64,000 nucleotides of DNA from Arthrobacter sp. B3I9 (lineage in GTDB: Bacteria; Actinomycetota; Actinomycetes; Actinomycetales; Micrococcaceae): positions 1,612,001 to 1,676,000 of the forward strand of contig NZ_JAUSYO010000001.1 in NCBI RefSeq assembly GCF_030816935.1, written 5' to 3'. Position 1 is the stretch's first letter. The number at the start of each line of letters is the position of its first letter. The position numbers were made by a program, and so were the translations under genes. Below, one piece after another: positions 1 to 8,700 of this stretch. Below the pieces are notes generated by a model that had not been told where the DNA came from, searched no databases, and saw only the letters and a list, made by a program, of their open reading frames with translations.

Positions 1-1333
1 GCGGGAAGTCCGGCATTGTCTTGGCGGTGGTGGCAATGTCCTCCACCTCGACGCCGGGTACTGCCAGGCCGAGGATGGCACCGGCGGTGGCCATCCGGTG
101 GTCGGCGTAGCTGTGCACGACGCCGCCGTGCAGCGCGGCAGGGCGGATGATGAGCCCGTCGCTGGTTTCCTCGGCGTCCCCGCCCAGTCGGTTGATCTCG
201 GCCACGAGTGCGGCCAACCGGTCCGTTTCGTGCCCGCGGAGGTGGGCGATGCCGCTCAGCCGCGAGGGGCCGGTGGCCAAAGCGCACAATGCGGCGACGG
301 TGGGGGCGAGCTCGCTTGTTTCGTCAAAGTTGCCCCCCTTGACTTCCGGTCCGCCGCTGACGGTCAGCGTGCCGTCCTCCAGGGTGACAGTGGCTCCCAT
401 GGTGGCCAGGATGCTGCGCCACAGATCACCCACCTGGGTGGTTTCGGCCGGCCAGTTGGGGATGCGCACGGTGCCGCCCGTTGCCAGCGCGGCCGCGAGG
501 AAAGGCCCCGCGTTCGAAAGGTCCTGTTCGATCCGGCGGTCAAAGGCGCGGATATTGCCGGGGGAGACAACCCAGTGGTTGGGGCGGGAATCATCGACGT
601 CGACGCCGACAGTCCGCAGCACCGCGACCGTCATGTTGATGTGGTCCAGGCTCGGCACCGGTGTGCCGGGGTGTTCCGCGCTGGCGTGCTCAAGGTGCAG
701 TCCGTCGGCGAAGCGCGCACCGGCCAGCAACAGGGCCGAGACGAACTGCGAGGAAGCGCTGGCGTCGATGATGAGGTGGCCGCCGCGTACGGTGCCCGTG
801 CCGTGCACGGCGAAGGGGAGGGAGGACGCCGCGCCGCCGTCGGGCCGCTGGACCTCGACGCCCAAACCGGCCAGCGCCTCGATGATGGTGCCCATCGGCC
901 GCTTGCGGGCGTGCGGGTCGCCGTCGAACAACGTCTCGCCGTGGCGCAGCGCGGCCACCGGAGGCACAAACCGCATGACGGTGCCCGCGAGCCCGCAGTC
1001 AATGCTGCTTGCCGTTGCCGGCATGTCGGGGCTGATGGGGGTGACCTCGAGGTCCGGGCCGAAGGTCCCGTCGCCGGGCACCTCGGCGATGGTGGCTCCG
1101 AGCTGGCGGAGCGCCTCGATCATCAGCGCGGAGTCCCGGGAATGCAGCGGGGCGCGCAGCCGCGAAGGGCCGTCCGCAAGGGCAGCGAGCACCAGGTACC
1201 TGTTGGTCAGGGACTTTGACCCGGGAACCGTGACTGTCGCGTCGACGGGCCGCACGGCGTGCGGTGCCGGCCAGTGCGGCGCCGCGTCGGCCGGGAGGGG
1301 AGTGCTGGCTGCTGTAGGGGCGGCGCCTGTCAT
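1..1333 (-). CDS. aroA: 3-phosphoshikimate 1-carboxyvinyltransferase (EPSP synthase), 3' end cut by the window
   Basis: Makes EPSP from shikimate-3-phosphate and PEP in the cytoplasmic shikimate pathway. I translated it by hand because the frame runs off the left edge. It starts at ATG 1333-1331 and stays open for 444 codons. Seen: the N-terminal GSKSLTNR block (about residues 38-45), AGTVMRF (about 116-122), [12 protein letters not shown] (about 138-149), SYADHRMA, and a C-terminal [10 protein letters not shown] block, so only a few residues are probably missing. In the active-site loop the residue matching E. coli Pro101 is Phe. The start lies 7 bases downstream of the doxX stop, so the two are probably cotranscribed. 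Family assignment is secure. Confidence 0.95.
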   Translation of the reverse strand, partial: MTGAAPTAASTPLPADAAPHWPAPHAVRPVDATVTVPGSKSLTNRYLVLAALADGPSRLRAPLHSRDSALMIEALRQLGATIAEVPGDGTFGPDLEVTPISPDMPATASSIDCGLAGTVMRFVPPVAALRHGETLFDGDPHARKRPMGTIIEALAGLGVEVQRPDGGAASSLPFAVHGTGTVRGGHLIIDASASSQFVSALLLAGARFADGLHLEHASAEHPGTPVPSLDHINMTVAVLRTVGVDVDDSRPNHWVVSPGNIRAFDRRIEQDLSNAGPFLAAALATGGTVRIPNWPAETTQVGDLWRSILATMGATVTLEDGTLTVSGGPEVKGGNFDETSELAPTVAALCALATGPSRLSGIAHLRGHETDRLAALVAEINRLGGDAEETSDGLIIRPAALHGGVVHSYADHRMATAGAILGLAVPGVEVEDIATTAKTMPDFP

Positions 1334-1340
1334 TGCTCTC

Positions 1341-1889
1341 TTATGCTCCGGCCGTGTGCTCTACGGCCTTGCGGACGGCTTTGTCGGCCATCTTCAGCTG
1401 CTTGCCCGTCGTCTTCCTGACGTCCGAGGCGAGGTGTCCCGCGCTTTTCCGGGCGTCGGCGGCAAGGTGCTCCGCGCGCCAGGCGAGGCCGGGCTTTCCG
1501 TTGGTGTCGACGGCGGCGAGCAGGACGCCGCCGCTCAGGGTGATGTTCTTGAGCAGTTGCTGCCGGCGGGAATCGCGGCCTTCCTTGGTGGACTTGTCGG
1601 CGCTGCGCCACTCGACGTAGCCGTTGAGGGCCGAGATCACTGCCAGCACGGTGGCGGCCAGGCGGGAACCCTTGCCCAGCGCGAGGAGTACCCCTGCGCC
1701 GATCTGCGTGCCGCCGATGAGGCGGGCGAGGGCCTTCTCGTCCGTCTGGAAGGGCAGCGATGCGGCCGCGCGGCGCAGGAGTGGTGACAGCTGTGTCGCA
1801 GTGTCGTCCGCGTTCTTCAGCTTGTCCATGCCTGCGAGGACGAAGCTGGAGGCGAGCATGGGCCGGGCGAGAAAACGGACAAACGACAT
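1341..1889 (-). CDS. DoxX family membrane protein
   Basis: A 182-residue protein with about four hydrophobic segments and the N-terminal pattern [16 protein letters not shown] typical of the DoxX/SURF4-like family. Actinobacterial DoxX proteins are linked to membrane redox and thiol homeostasis; the exact substrate is not known here. A strong AGGAGG ribosome site lies 6 bases before the ATG. The C-terminal 80 residues are Lys/Arg/Ala-rich ([18 protein letters not shown]) and probably cytoplasmic. It diverges from sigR and lies just ahead of aroA. A minus-strand -10-like TAGAAC (complement of 1938-1943) is a candidate promoter. Its position beside the SigR module suggests, but does not prove, a role in redox defence. 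Confidence 0.85.
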   Translation of the reverse strand: MSFVRFLARPMLASSFVLAGMDKLKNADDTATQLSPLLRRAAASLPFQTDEKALARLIGGTQIGAGVLLALGKGSRLAATVLAVISALNGYVEWRSADKSTKEGRDSRRQQLLKNITLSGGVLLAAVDTNGKPGLAWRAEHLAADARKSAGHLASDVRKTTGKQLKMADKAVRKAVEHTAGA

Positions 1890-1958
1890 GAATATCCTCC
1901 TGGATGGACGAACCGTGGAATCGGAGCGGGCGAACCGGTTCTAGTCTTGCACTTTTGC

Positions 1959-1984
1959 GGAATATTTGCCTGCTTTGCGGGGTT
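1959..1984 (+). promoter_or_regulatory. SigR/SigH-type promoter (GGAAT-N18-GTT) upstream of sigR
   Basis: GGAAT at 1959-1963, an 18-base spacer and GTT at 1982-1984 match the known SigR/SigH consensus. Transcription should begin near 1990, which excludes the TTG at 1947 as a start for this transcript. Known SigR-family genes are autoregulated from such a promoter. Confidence 0.75.
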
Positions 1985-2162
1985 GGAGAAGACAGGTTCA
2001 AATGCAGGCATGGAAGGCGGATATGTGTTGCTCGTGAAGGAAAGCGCGAAACTGGAGCCCGGACCCGGGAACCTTTGGGTTACGGAGAAGCCAGTTCGCC
2101 GGGTTGAGTCCCTGGGGGCAGTTTCGGCTGCCCCGCGGAAGGTGACAGTAGACTTGAAGGCA

Positions 2163-2927
2163 ATGAGTTCCATGGATCCGGCCGTTGCGGCCACGTATAA
2201 GGTGGCCGCGAACAACGCCACGCCCGACACAAGCCCCGAGGCCGGCCCGGCCGGCGGGTCTCCCGATCCTGCGTGGGAGCTGGTGGTGGACGGGCAGCCG
2301 CTGGACACCGCCACCGAAACGGTGGAGGAGCGCCGGGTCCGGTTCGAGCGTGATGCCATGCAGTACGTTGACCAGCTGTACTCCGCCGCGATGAGGATGG
2401 CCCGGAACCCGGCGGACGCCGAGGACCTGGTCCAGGAGGCCTACACCAAGGCGTTCTCGGCTTTCCATCAATACAAGCCCGGTACCAACCTGAAGGCCTG
2501 GCTGTACCGCATCCTCACGAACACCTACATCAACCTGTACCGCAAGCGGCAACGCGAGCCTTTGCAGTCGAACTCGGACACCATCGAGGACTGGCAACTG
2601 GCCCGGGCCGAGTCGCACACATCCTCGGGGTTGCGGTCGGCCGAAGCGGAGGCCTTGGACCACCTGCCGGACTCGGACGTGAAGCGTGCGCTGCAGGCGA
2701 TCCCGGAGGAGTTCCGGCTGGCCGTCTACTTTGCCGACGTCGAGGGCTTCGCCTACAAAGAAATTTCAGACATCATGAACACCCCTATCGGAACCGTCAT
2801 GTCCCGGCTGCACCGCGGCCGGAAGATGCTGCGCGACATGCTCGCCGACTACGCGGCCGAGCGCGGATTCAAGGCCGCCGAGCCTAAAGCAGCGGCCGGA
2901 AGCAACAATCAGGAGAACAGGAAATGA
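2163..2927 (+). CDS. sigR: ECF RNA polymerase sigma factor, SigR/SigH (thiol-oxidative stress)
   Basis: A 254-residue group 4 sigma factor. Region 2 carries [21 protein letters not shown] and [20 protein letters not shown]; region 4 carries [20 protein letters not shown] and [18 protein letters not shown], close to SigR of Streptomyces and SigH of Mycobacterium. I chose ATG 2163 because GAAGG lies 3 bases upstream and the conserved RFERD core follows after about 59 residues. In-frame ATG 2010 and GTG 2025/2034 would give N-terminal extensions. The SigR-type promoter at 1959-1984 predicts autoregulation. The gene ends in a 4-base ATGA overlap with rsrA, giving coupled synthesis of sigma and anti-sigma factor. 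Confidence 0.93.
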   Translation: MSSMDPAVAATYKVAANNATPDTSPEAGPAGGSPDPAWELVVDGQPLDTATETVEERRVRFERDAMQYVDQLYSAAMRMARNPADAEDLVQEAYTKAFSAFHQYKPGTNLKAWLYRILTNTYINLYRKRQREPLQSNSDTIEDWQLARAESHTSSGLRSAEAEALDHLPDSDVKRALQAIPEEFRLAVYFADVEGFAYKEISDIMNTPIGTVMSRLHRGRKMLRDMLADYAAERGFKAAEPKAAAGSNNQENRK

Positions 2928-3184
2928 GCGACTGCCAAGGACTGGGCGATTGCGACGACGCCCGGATGCAACGTATCTACGAGTATCTGGACGGGGCGCT
3001 GACGCACGATGACATCGCTGAGATCAAGGATCACCTGGAGGGCTGCCCGGAGTGCTTCGAGCAGTACGACCTCGAATGTGTCATCCGCGTGATGGTTAAG
3101 CGCTCCTGCACGGAGGCCGCCCCCGAGAACCTCAAGAATTCGATTCTTGACCGGATCCATTCGATCCGTCCGGTCGACGCCTGA
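2924..3184 (+). CDS. rsrA: Zinc-binding redox-sensing anti-sigma factor of the RsrA/RshA family
   Basis: An 86-residue cytoplasmic ZAS-family anti-sigma factor. The H-x3-C-x2-C motif is visible as HLEGCPEC around residues 37-44, with further Cys residues at the N terminus (SDCQGLGDC) and at about residue 62. In this family the zinc site holds the sigma factor until disulfide stress oxidises the thiols and releases it. It overlaps sigR by four bases and is followed by a strong terminator. Assignment rests on motif, size and context together. Confidence 0.93.
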   Translation: MSDCQGLGDCDDARMQRIYEYLDGALTHDDIAEIKDHLEGCPECFEQYDLECVIRVMVKRSCTEAAPENLKNSILDRIHSIRPVDA

Positions 3185-3201
3185 GTACCGGCCCGGATGC
3201 G

Positions 3202-3237
3202 AATGACCCCGGAAACCGAGAGGTTTCCGGGGTCATT
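3202..3237. terminator. Bidirectional terminator between rsrA and bL37
   Basis: A perfect 16-bp stem (3202-3217 with 3222-3237) closes a GAGA loop. On the + strand it is followed by a T-rich stretch. It lies between two convergent genes and probably serves both, with better T-tract support for rsrA. Confidence 0.85.
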
Positions 3238-3266
3238 TGCTTTAAGCTTTCCATCCAAGCCGTAGC

Positions 3267-3341
3267 TTAGGTGTTGGGGCGCTTCCCGTGGTTCGCGCCG
3301 CCACGCTTACGGTCACGACGTTTACGTGCACGCTTGCTCAT
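3267..3341 (-). CDS. Small ribosomal protein bL37 (24 residues)
   Basis: A 24-residue, very basic protein beginning MSKRARKRRDRKRGG and ending HGKRPNT. ATG is at 3341-3339 and TAA at 3269-3267. A textbook AAGGAGG lies six bases upstream (complement of 3348-3354), which strongly supports translation. Composition and the N-H-G-K-R-P-N tail match the actinobacterial large-subunit protein bL37, described from mycobacterial ribosome structures and annotated beside sigH/rshA in many actinobacteria. It is convergent with rsrA across the shared terminator. Too short for standard ORF cut-offs. Confidence 0.85.
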   Translation of the reverse strand: MSKRARKRRDRKRGGANHGKRPNT

Positions 3342-3436
3342 AGCTGGCCTCCTTAAATGTTGGTACTCAAAAGAGCTGCCCTCAAGTCTCCCACATCACG
3401 GGATGGGCCGCGAACCGGGCTGGTGGTTTTGACGGT

Positions 3437-4060
3437 TCAGCCGTCCAGCGAATTGCGGATGGAGATCCGAGCCTGGTCAAGCACGGTCTTGACGGTTTCC
3501 AACGTGACCGGCGTGATCGGCCGGCCGCTGCCGTGGCGCCGCAGTTCTATGCGCATATCGTCCCGGAAGGCCTGGACCAGCCTCTCCGCTTCCCGCAGCC
3601 GGCGGTCCCCCTCCTGGGAGTAGCGGGAGCCGGCCGCTGATCCCGCCACCGGAGCGGACGAGGAAGCGGCGGAACGGGCCGCCTCCGCGGTCGCGGCCAG
3701 GTCCGCGCGCAGGCCCTGCATGTTGACCCGGATGTCCTGGCGCAGGTTGTCGGCGAGGCGGCGGACCGAGGCGGAAATGTCGTTTTCGACGCCGGCGAGC
3801 TCGTCCCGCCGGTTCTCGAGTTCCTCCCGCCCGGCAGGGGTGATGCTGTAGTTCGTCCTGCGGCCCTCCGTCCGGGTGGCCACGAGTCCTTCCTCCTCGA
3901 GTTTCCCGAGGCGGGGGTAGATCGTGCCGGCGCTGGGGGAGTACGTGCCGCCGAAGCGGTCGCTGAGGGCCTTGATGAGCTCGTAGCCGTGCTTGGGCCC
4001 GGACTCCAGCAGGGCCAGCAGATAGAGCCGCAGGGCGCCGTGGGCGAAGACGGCAGGCAT
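3437..4060 (-). CDS. PadR family transcriptional regulator
   Basis: A 207-residue regulator. The N-terminal winged helix is typical of PadR: LYLLALLESGPKHGYELIKAL, then SAGTIYPRLGKLEEEGLV and RTNYSITPAG (residues about 10-75). The C-terminal half is a long charged, Arg/Glu-rich helical region, probably for dimerisation. Its start overlaps the stop of the upstream DUF4097 gene by one base, so the two form an operon. Two boxes with a GATATATCGCGA core around the operon promoter are the likely operator, suggesting autorepression. The inducer is unknown. Confidence 0.92.
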   Translation of the reverse strand: MPAVFAHGALRLYLLALLESGPKHGYELIKALSDRFGGTYSPSAGTIYPRLGKLEEEGLVATRTEGRRTNYSITPAGREELENRRDELAGVENDISASVRRLADNLRQDIRVNMQGLRADLAATAEAARSAASSSAPVAGSAAGSRYSQEGDRRLREAERLVQAFRDDMRIELRRHGSGRPITPVTLETVKTVLDQARISIRNSLDG

Positions 4061-4887
4061 CAGCGCGCCTGTTCGTTATCCGTGGCGGGCTGCCCGTGGA
4101 AGATGGCGGTCTTTCCGGAGACGGAGTTGGTCCGCACCAGCATGAGCTGGGCGTCCGGTCCGGCGATCGTCTGGACGGTACCGCCGGGCTGGGCGTACGT
4201 CTGGTCATCGATGATGACGGCGCCGCTGGCGGACTTCGCCACGATGTCTACGCCGACGTCGTACGGCAGCCGGATGGTGACGTCGCCCGACACGGAATTG
4301 GCACCGAAGTCATGGGTGAAGCCGTGCAGGTCGAAGCTGAGGTCGCCGCTGACGGTGTTCGCACGAATGTTGCTGAACTTTCCCGAGGCCGTGACTTCCC
4401 CGGAGACGCTCTTGGCCGTCAGCACGCCGTGGTGGTTGCGGGCGATCACTTCACCGCTGACAGTGTTGACGGCAAGCTCTCCTGAGGTGCCGTCGGCAAG
4501 CACCGAACCGGAGACGGTGCTGAGCCGGCTGTGGCCGCTGATGCCGGAGACCATCCCGTCGCCGCTGACGGTACCCGCTTCCACCTCCACGCCGGCGGGC
4601 AGGGCGATGCTGATCACCACGGCGTTGCTGCTGTTGTTGTTGACGGTGCCCATCAGGTTTTTGAACCAGCCCTGAGCGCCGTGCAGCTGGTGCCGTACTT
4701 CCAGCCGGCCGTTCACCAAGGAAATGCTGAGCGGATCGCCGGAGATTTCCGAAACCTCGACCCGGGCGACATCCTCGTCATGCGTCACGACGTCAAAGCG
4801 GCCGCGGACGATGCCGAGTTTCAGTGAGCGGACGCCGTCGACGTCGATGACCTGCGGGCCGGTCACGCTCCAGGTGTTCTCTTCCAT
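4060..4887 (-). CDS. DUF4097 family beta-repeat protein
   Basis: A 275-residue protein with about nine imperfect repeats centred on [TS]-[VA]-S-G (for example TVSGDG, TVSGS, TVSGE, SVSGE, TVSGD, SVSGK), typical of DUF4097/adhesin-like right-handed beta folds. No signal peptide or membrane segment is visible, so a cytoplasmic location is likely. I chose the ATG at 4887 because GGAGGAA precedes it by five bases; an in-frame ATG 27 bases upstream lacks this. Genes of this family are often paired with PadR regulators, as here. The molecular function is not established. Confidence 0.85.
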   Translation of the reverse strand: MEENTWSVTGPQVIDVDGVRSLKLGIVRGRFDVVTHDEDVARVEVSEISGDPLSISLVNGRLEVRHQLHGAQGWFKNLMGTVNNNSSNAVVISIALPAGVEVEAGTVSGDGMVSGISGHSRLSTVSGSVLADGTSGELAVNTVSGEVIARNHHGVLTAKSVSGEVTASGKFSNIRANTVSGDLSFDLHGFTHDFGANSVSGDVTIRLPYDVGVDIVAKSASGAVIIDDQTYAQPGGTVQTIAGPDAQLMLVRTNSVSGKTAIFHGQPATDNEQAR

Positions 4888-4920
4888 GGGTTCCTCCGGA
4901 TCTGGATTCCTCACCGCTCA

Positions 4921-4985
4921 CGATATATCGCGACTGTGATGCCCACGGTATAGCCTCTTCTGGGCATAGTCAAGATATATCGCGA
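4921..4985 (-). promoter_or_regulatory. Promoter of the DUF4097-padR operon with paired PadR-type operator boxes
   Basis: On the minus strand TTGACT (complement of 4968-4973) and TATACC (complement of 4947-4952) are separated by 15 bases. A GATATATCGCGA box overlaps or abuts the -35 side (4974-4985) and the same core (CGATATATCG, a perfect palindrome at 4921-4930) lies downstream of the -10. A 7-bp inverted repeat ATGCCCA/TGGGCAT (4939-4945, 4961-4967) flanks the -10. The layout suits repression by the operon's own PadR. Confidence 0.65.
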
Positions 4986-5032
4986 GTGCCAGCGGGGGTG
5001 AGGGGAGGGGAAGACCTCCGAACGTCCGCCGT

Positions 5033-5632
5033 TTACTCGGGCGCGTCCAGGCGCAGCCACTGGAACCACCCGCGGTGCAGCACAAGCCACGCCATCAGGC
5101 CGTAGCCGGCCTGTCCGGGCGTGCCCCCGTTCGCCGCGAGGTCCTGGCGCCACTGTTCGTGGTTCAGCAGCGGTGAGAAGGTGTCCACATACAGGTGCTT
5201 GCGGCGCGTGGTGACGTCGGCGAAGGCTGTGTTGAGATCACCCAGCCGGCGGTTCTGGGCCGGATCCAGCGTGGGCGGCGGACCGACCACGAAGACTTCG
5301 ATCCTGTTCTGCGTGGCCGAGTCCAGGATGTTGGCCAGGTTCAGCCGGCTGCGGGCGGTGGACAGCCCGAACTCGATGTCGCGCCCGGAGAGCCCGACCA
5401 CGAGGCGGTTCTCGTGGTGGACGCTGAAGCGGCGGCCCGCTTCCTGAAGCCAGCGTGCGGCCAGCCCCTCGGTGCCTTCCTGCGGGCAGGGCAGGGAGTA
5501 CGCCTCAAGTGAGACGCCGTCCTGCGGAGTGCGGGCCAGCACGCGGCCCAGCCATCCCAGCGCGCGGGGATCACCGAGCCCGGCCAGCAGCTCATCGCCA
5601 ACGGCTGCGATCCGCAGCTTTCGATCTTCCAC
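5033..5632 (-). CDS. SGNH/GDSL-like hydrolase-fold protein, catalytic residues not conserved
   Basis: A 199-residue protein resembling GDSL lipases: block I is AAVGDELLAGLG, block III VVGLSGRDIEF, then VVGPPPTLD, and the C-terminal block GGTPGQAGYG. In active enzymes block I is GDSL and the C-terminal block is DxxH. Here the nucleophile Ser is Glu (GDEL) and no DxxH is visible, so hydrolase activity is doubtful. I prefer GTG 5632, preceded by AAGAGG, over TTG 5659 nine codons upstream. It lies downstream of kgd, separated by a strong terminator, so it probably has its own promoter. No signal peptide is visible. Confidence 0.75.
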   Translation of the reverse strand: MEDRKLRIAAVGDELLAGLGDPRALGWLGRVLARTPQDGVSLEAYSLPCPQEGTEGLAARWLQEAGRRFSVHHENRLVVGLSGRDIEFGLSTARSRLNLANILDSATQNRIEVFVVGPPPTLDPAQNRRLGDLNTAFADVTTRRKHLYVDTFSPLLNHEQWRQDLAANGGTPGQAGYGLMAWLVLHRGWFQWLRLDAPE

Positions 5633-5710
5633 GACTACCTCTTCAGTCCACAGCGCCAACCGGGCGGTGTCTTACGAACACCGTCGGCTGGACACAGACG
5701 GTTAAACAAG

Positions 5711-5755
5711 GCTGCCCGGCCGGAGTTGCTTTTCTTTCATCTCCGGCCGGGCAGC
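5711..5755. terminator. Terminator downstream of kgd
   Basis: A perfect 15-bp GC-rich stem (5711-5725 with 5741-5755) with a 15-base loop. On the minus strand it is followed by CTTGTTT. It lies 8 bases beyond the kgd stop, so it ends the kgd transcript and insulates the downstream GDSL-like gene. Confidence 0.8.
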
Positions 5756-5762
5756 GTTGAGC

Positions 5763-8700
5763 TTACTTGCGTGCGAATGCCTGCTTGAGCAGGGCATCCT
5801 GCTCGGCCGCGTGGCGCTTCATCGACCCTGCCGCGGTGGAAGCCGAGGCAGGACGGGATACGAGGCGCACCCGGCGGTCGATGGCGTCCGGCAGGTGGAG
5901 CCCCATGAATGGCCATGGACCCTGGTTGGCCGGCTCGTCCTGCGCCCAGACAACCTCGGCGTTCGGGTATTTGGCCAGCTCCGCGGCGATCTCGGCTGCT
6001 GGCAGCGGGTAGAGCTGCTCGACCCGCACGATCGCCGTCGTCTTGTCGTCGGTCTTCTGCCGGGTGGACAGAAGATCGTAGTAAAGACGTCCGGAGACGA
6101 GCAGCACGCGCTCGACGGCGTCCGCCTGCAGCTGCTCGTGGTCGGGGATGACTGTCTGGAAGCTGCCCTGGGTGAAGTCCTCCACGGAAGATGCTGCGGC
6201 CTTGAGGCGGAGCAGCTGCTTCGGCGTGAAGATGATGAGCGGCTTGCGCGGGCGGCTGTAGGCCTGGCGGCGCAACAGGTGGAAGTGCGAGGCCGCCGTC
6301 GTGGGGTTGGCCACGATCATGTTCTCTTCGGCGCACATCTGTAGGAAGCGTTCGATGCGCGCGGAGGAGTGGTCCGGTCCCTGGCCTTCGTAGCCGTGCG
6401 GCAGCATCAGGACGAGCGAGGAACGCTGGCCCCACTTCTGCTCTGCCGAGGAGATGAATTCGTCGATGATGGTCTGCGCACCGTTGACGAAGTCGCCGAA
6501 CTGGGCTTCCCAGAGGACGAGGGCGTCCGGGCGTTCCACGGAGTAGCCGTATTCGAAGCCCATGGCAGCGTATTCGGACAGCAGGGAGTCGTAGATCCAC
6601 AGCTTCGCCTGGTTGTCGGAGAGGTGGCCCAGAGGCAGCCACTCGTCTCCGTTGGCGCGGTCGTGGAAAACGGCGTGCCGCTGGACGAAGGTGCCGCGGC
6701 GGGAGTCCTGGCCGGCGAGCCGGACGGGGACGCCTTCCATGATGAGCGAACCGAACGCGGCGATTTCGCCGAAGCCCCAGTCAATGCCGCCCTCGCGGGA
6801 CATCTGCTCACGCTTTTCCAGCAGCTGCTTGAGCTTGGCGTGGACGGTGAAGCCCTCGGGAATCTCCACGTGGGCCTTGCCGATGCGGGCCAGCGTCTCG
6901 GCGGAGATTGCGGTGGTTGCGGGAGCGCTGACACCGCTGTCCGCCTGCTGCGCCGTCGGGCGCTCGAGGTCGGAGATCGCCGCTGAGTCCGCCGTAATGA
7001 TCGGAATCGGCGAGGTCTGGGCGGCGTGCGTTTCGGCGAAGACCCGCTCAAGGCGTTCCTGGTAGTCGCGCAGCAGCTGCTCAGCTTCCTCTTCGGTGAT
7101 GTCGCCGCGCCCGATCAGGGACTCGGTGTAGAGCTTCCGGACCGAACGCTTGGCTTCGATCAGGTTGTACATCAGCGGCTGGGTCATCGAGGGGTCATCG
7201 CCCTCGTTGTGCCCGCGGCGCCGGTAGCAGACCATGTCGATGACGACGTCCTTGTGGAAGCGCTGGCGGAACTCGTAGGCGAGCTGGCCGATCCGGACCA
7301 CGGCCTCCGGGTCATCGCCGTTCACGTGGAACACCGGTGCCTGGATCATCTTGGCGACGTCCGTGGAGTACGTGGAGGAACGGGAGGACGACGGGGCGGT
7401 GGTGAAGCCCACCTGGTTGTTCACCACGATGTGGATGGTGCCGCCGGTGCGGTAGCCGCGCAGCTGGGACAGGTTGAGCGTTTCCGCCACCACGCCCTGG
7501 CCGGCGAAGGCCGCGTCGCCGTGGACCATGATCGGCAGGACGGGGAAGGCCTCGCCCTGGTCCAGGCGGTCCTGCTTGGCGCGGACGATGCCTTCGAGGA
7601 CCGAGTCCACCGCCTCGAGGTGCGACGGGTTGGCGGCGAGGTAGACCTTCGTCTCCTTGCCGTTGTCCGAGGTGAAGGTGCCCTCGGTGCCGAGGTGGTA
7701 CTTCACGTCGCCGGAGCCCTGCACGGAGCGCGGGTCCTGGGTGCCTTCGAATTCGCGGAATACCTGCGCGTAGGTCTTGCCCGCGATGTTGGTGAGCACA
7801 TTGAGCCGGCCACGGTGGGCCATGCCGATGGCGACTTCGTCGAGTTCGTCGTCGGCGGCATCGGAAATGATCGCGTCCAGCAGCGGAATCAGGGACTCGC
7901 CGCCTTCAAGCGAGAAGCGCTTCTGGCCGACGAACTTCGTCTGCAGGAAGGTCTCGAAAGCCTCGGCAGCGTTGAGCTTGGAGACAATGCGCAGCTGCTC
8001 GTCACGGCTCGGCTTGGAGTACGGGTGCTCCAGCTGGTCCTGGAACCACTTGCGCTCGACGGGGTCCTGGATGTGCATGTACTCGATGCCGGTGGTGCGG
8101 CAGTACGCGTCCCGGAGGACGCCGAGGATTTCGCGGAAGGCGAGCATCGGCTTGCCGCCGAAGCCGCCCGTGGGCCACTCGCGGTCCAGGTCCCACAGGG
8201 TGAGGCCGTAGGTGAGGACGTCCAGGTCCGGGTGCTTGCGCTGGACATATTCGAGCGGATCGGTATCCGCCATCAGGTGCCCGCGGACGCGGTAGGAGTG
8301 GATGAGCTGCTGGATCCGGGCGACCTTGTTGATCTGGTCCGCCGGGTCAACCTGCAGGTCCGGGCTCCAGCGTACGGGCTCGTACGGGATGCGCAGCGAC
8401 TCGAAGATCTCGTCGTAGAAGTCCTGGGCACCGAGCAGGAGCTGGTGCACAAGCTTGAGGAACTCGCCGCTGCCGGCACCCTGGATGACGCGGTGGTCAT
8501 AGGTGGAGGTCAGCGTGAGGACCTTGCTGATGGCGTTCTGCGCGATGATCTTCTCGCTGGCGCCCTGGAATTCGGCCGGGTAGTCGAGGGCGCCGACGCC
8601 GATGATGGCGGCCTGGCCCTTGGACAGGCGCGGTACCGAGTGCACCGTGCCGATGCCGCCCGGGTTCGTCAGCGACACCGTGGTTCCCGAGTGGTCGTCC

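Noticed and set aside
147..1787. A 546-codon open frame on the + strand opposite aroA and doxX
   Set aside because: It spans two conserved minus-strand genes in shadow and has no ribosome site or family features.
1947..2162. TTG 1947 as the sigR start
   Set aside because: It lies upstream of the SigR-type promoter whose transcript would begin near 1990, and the extra residues lack family similarity.
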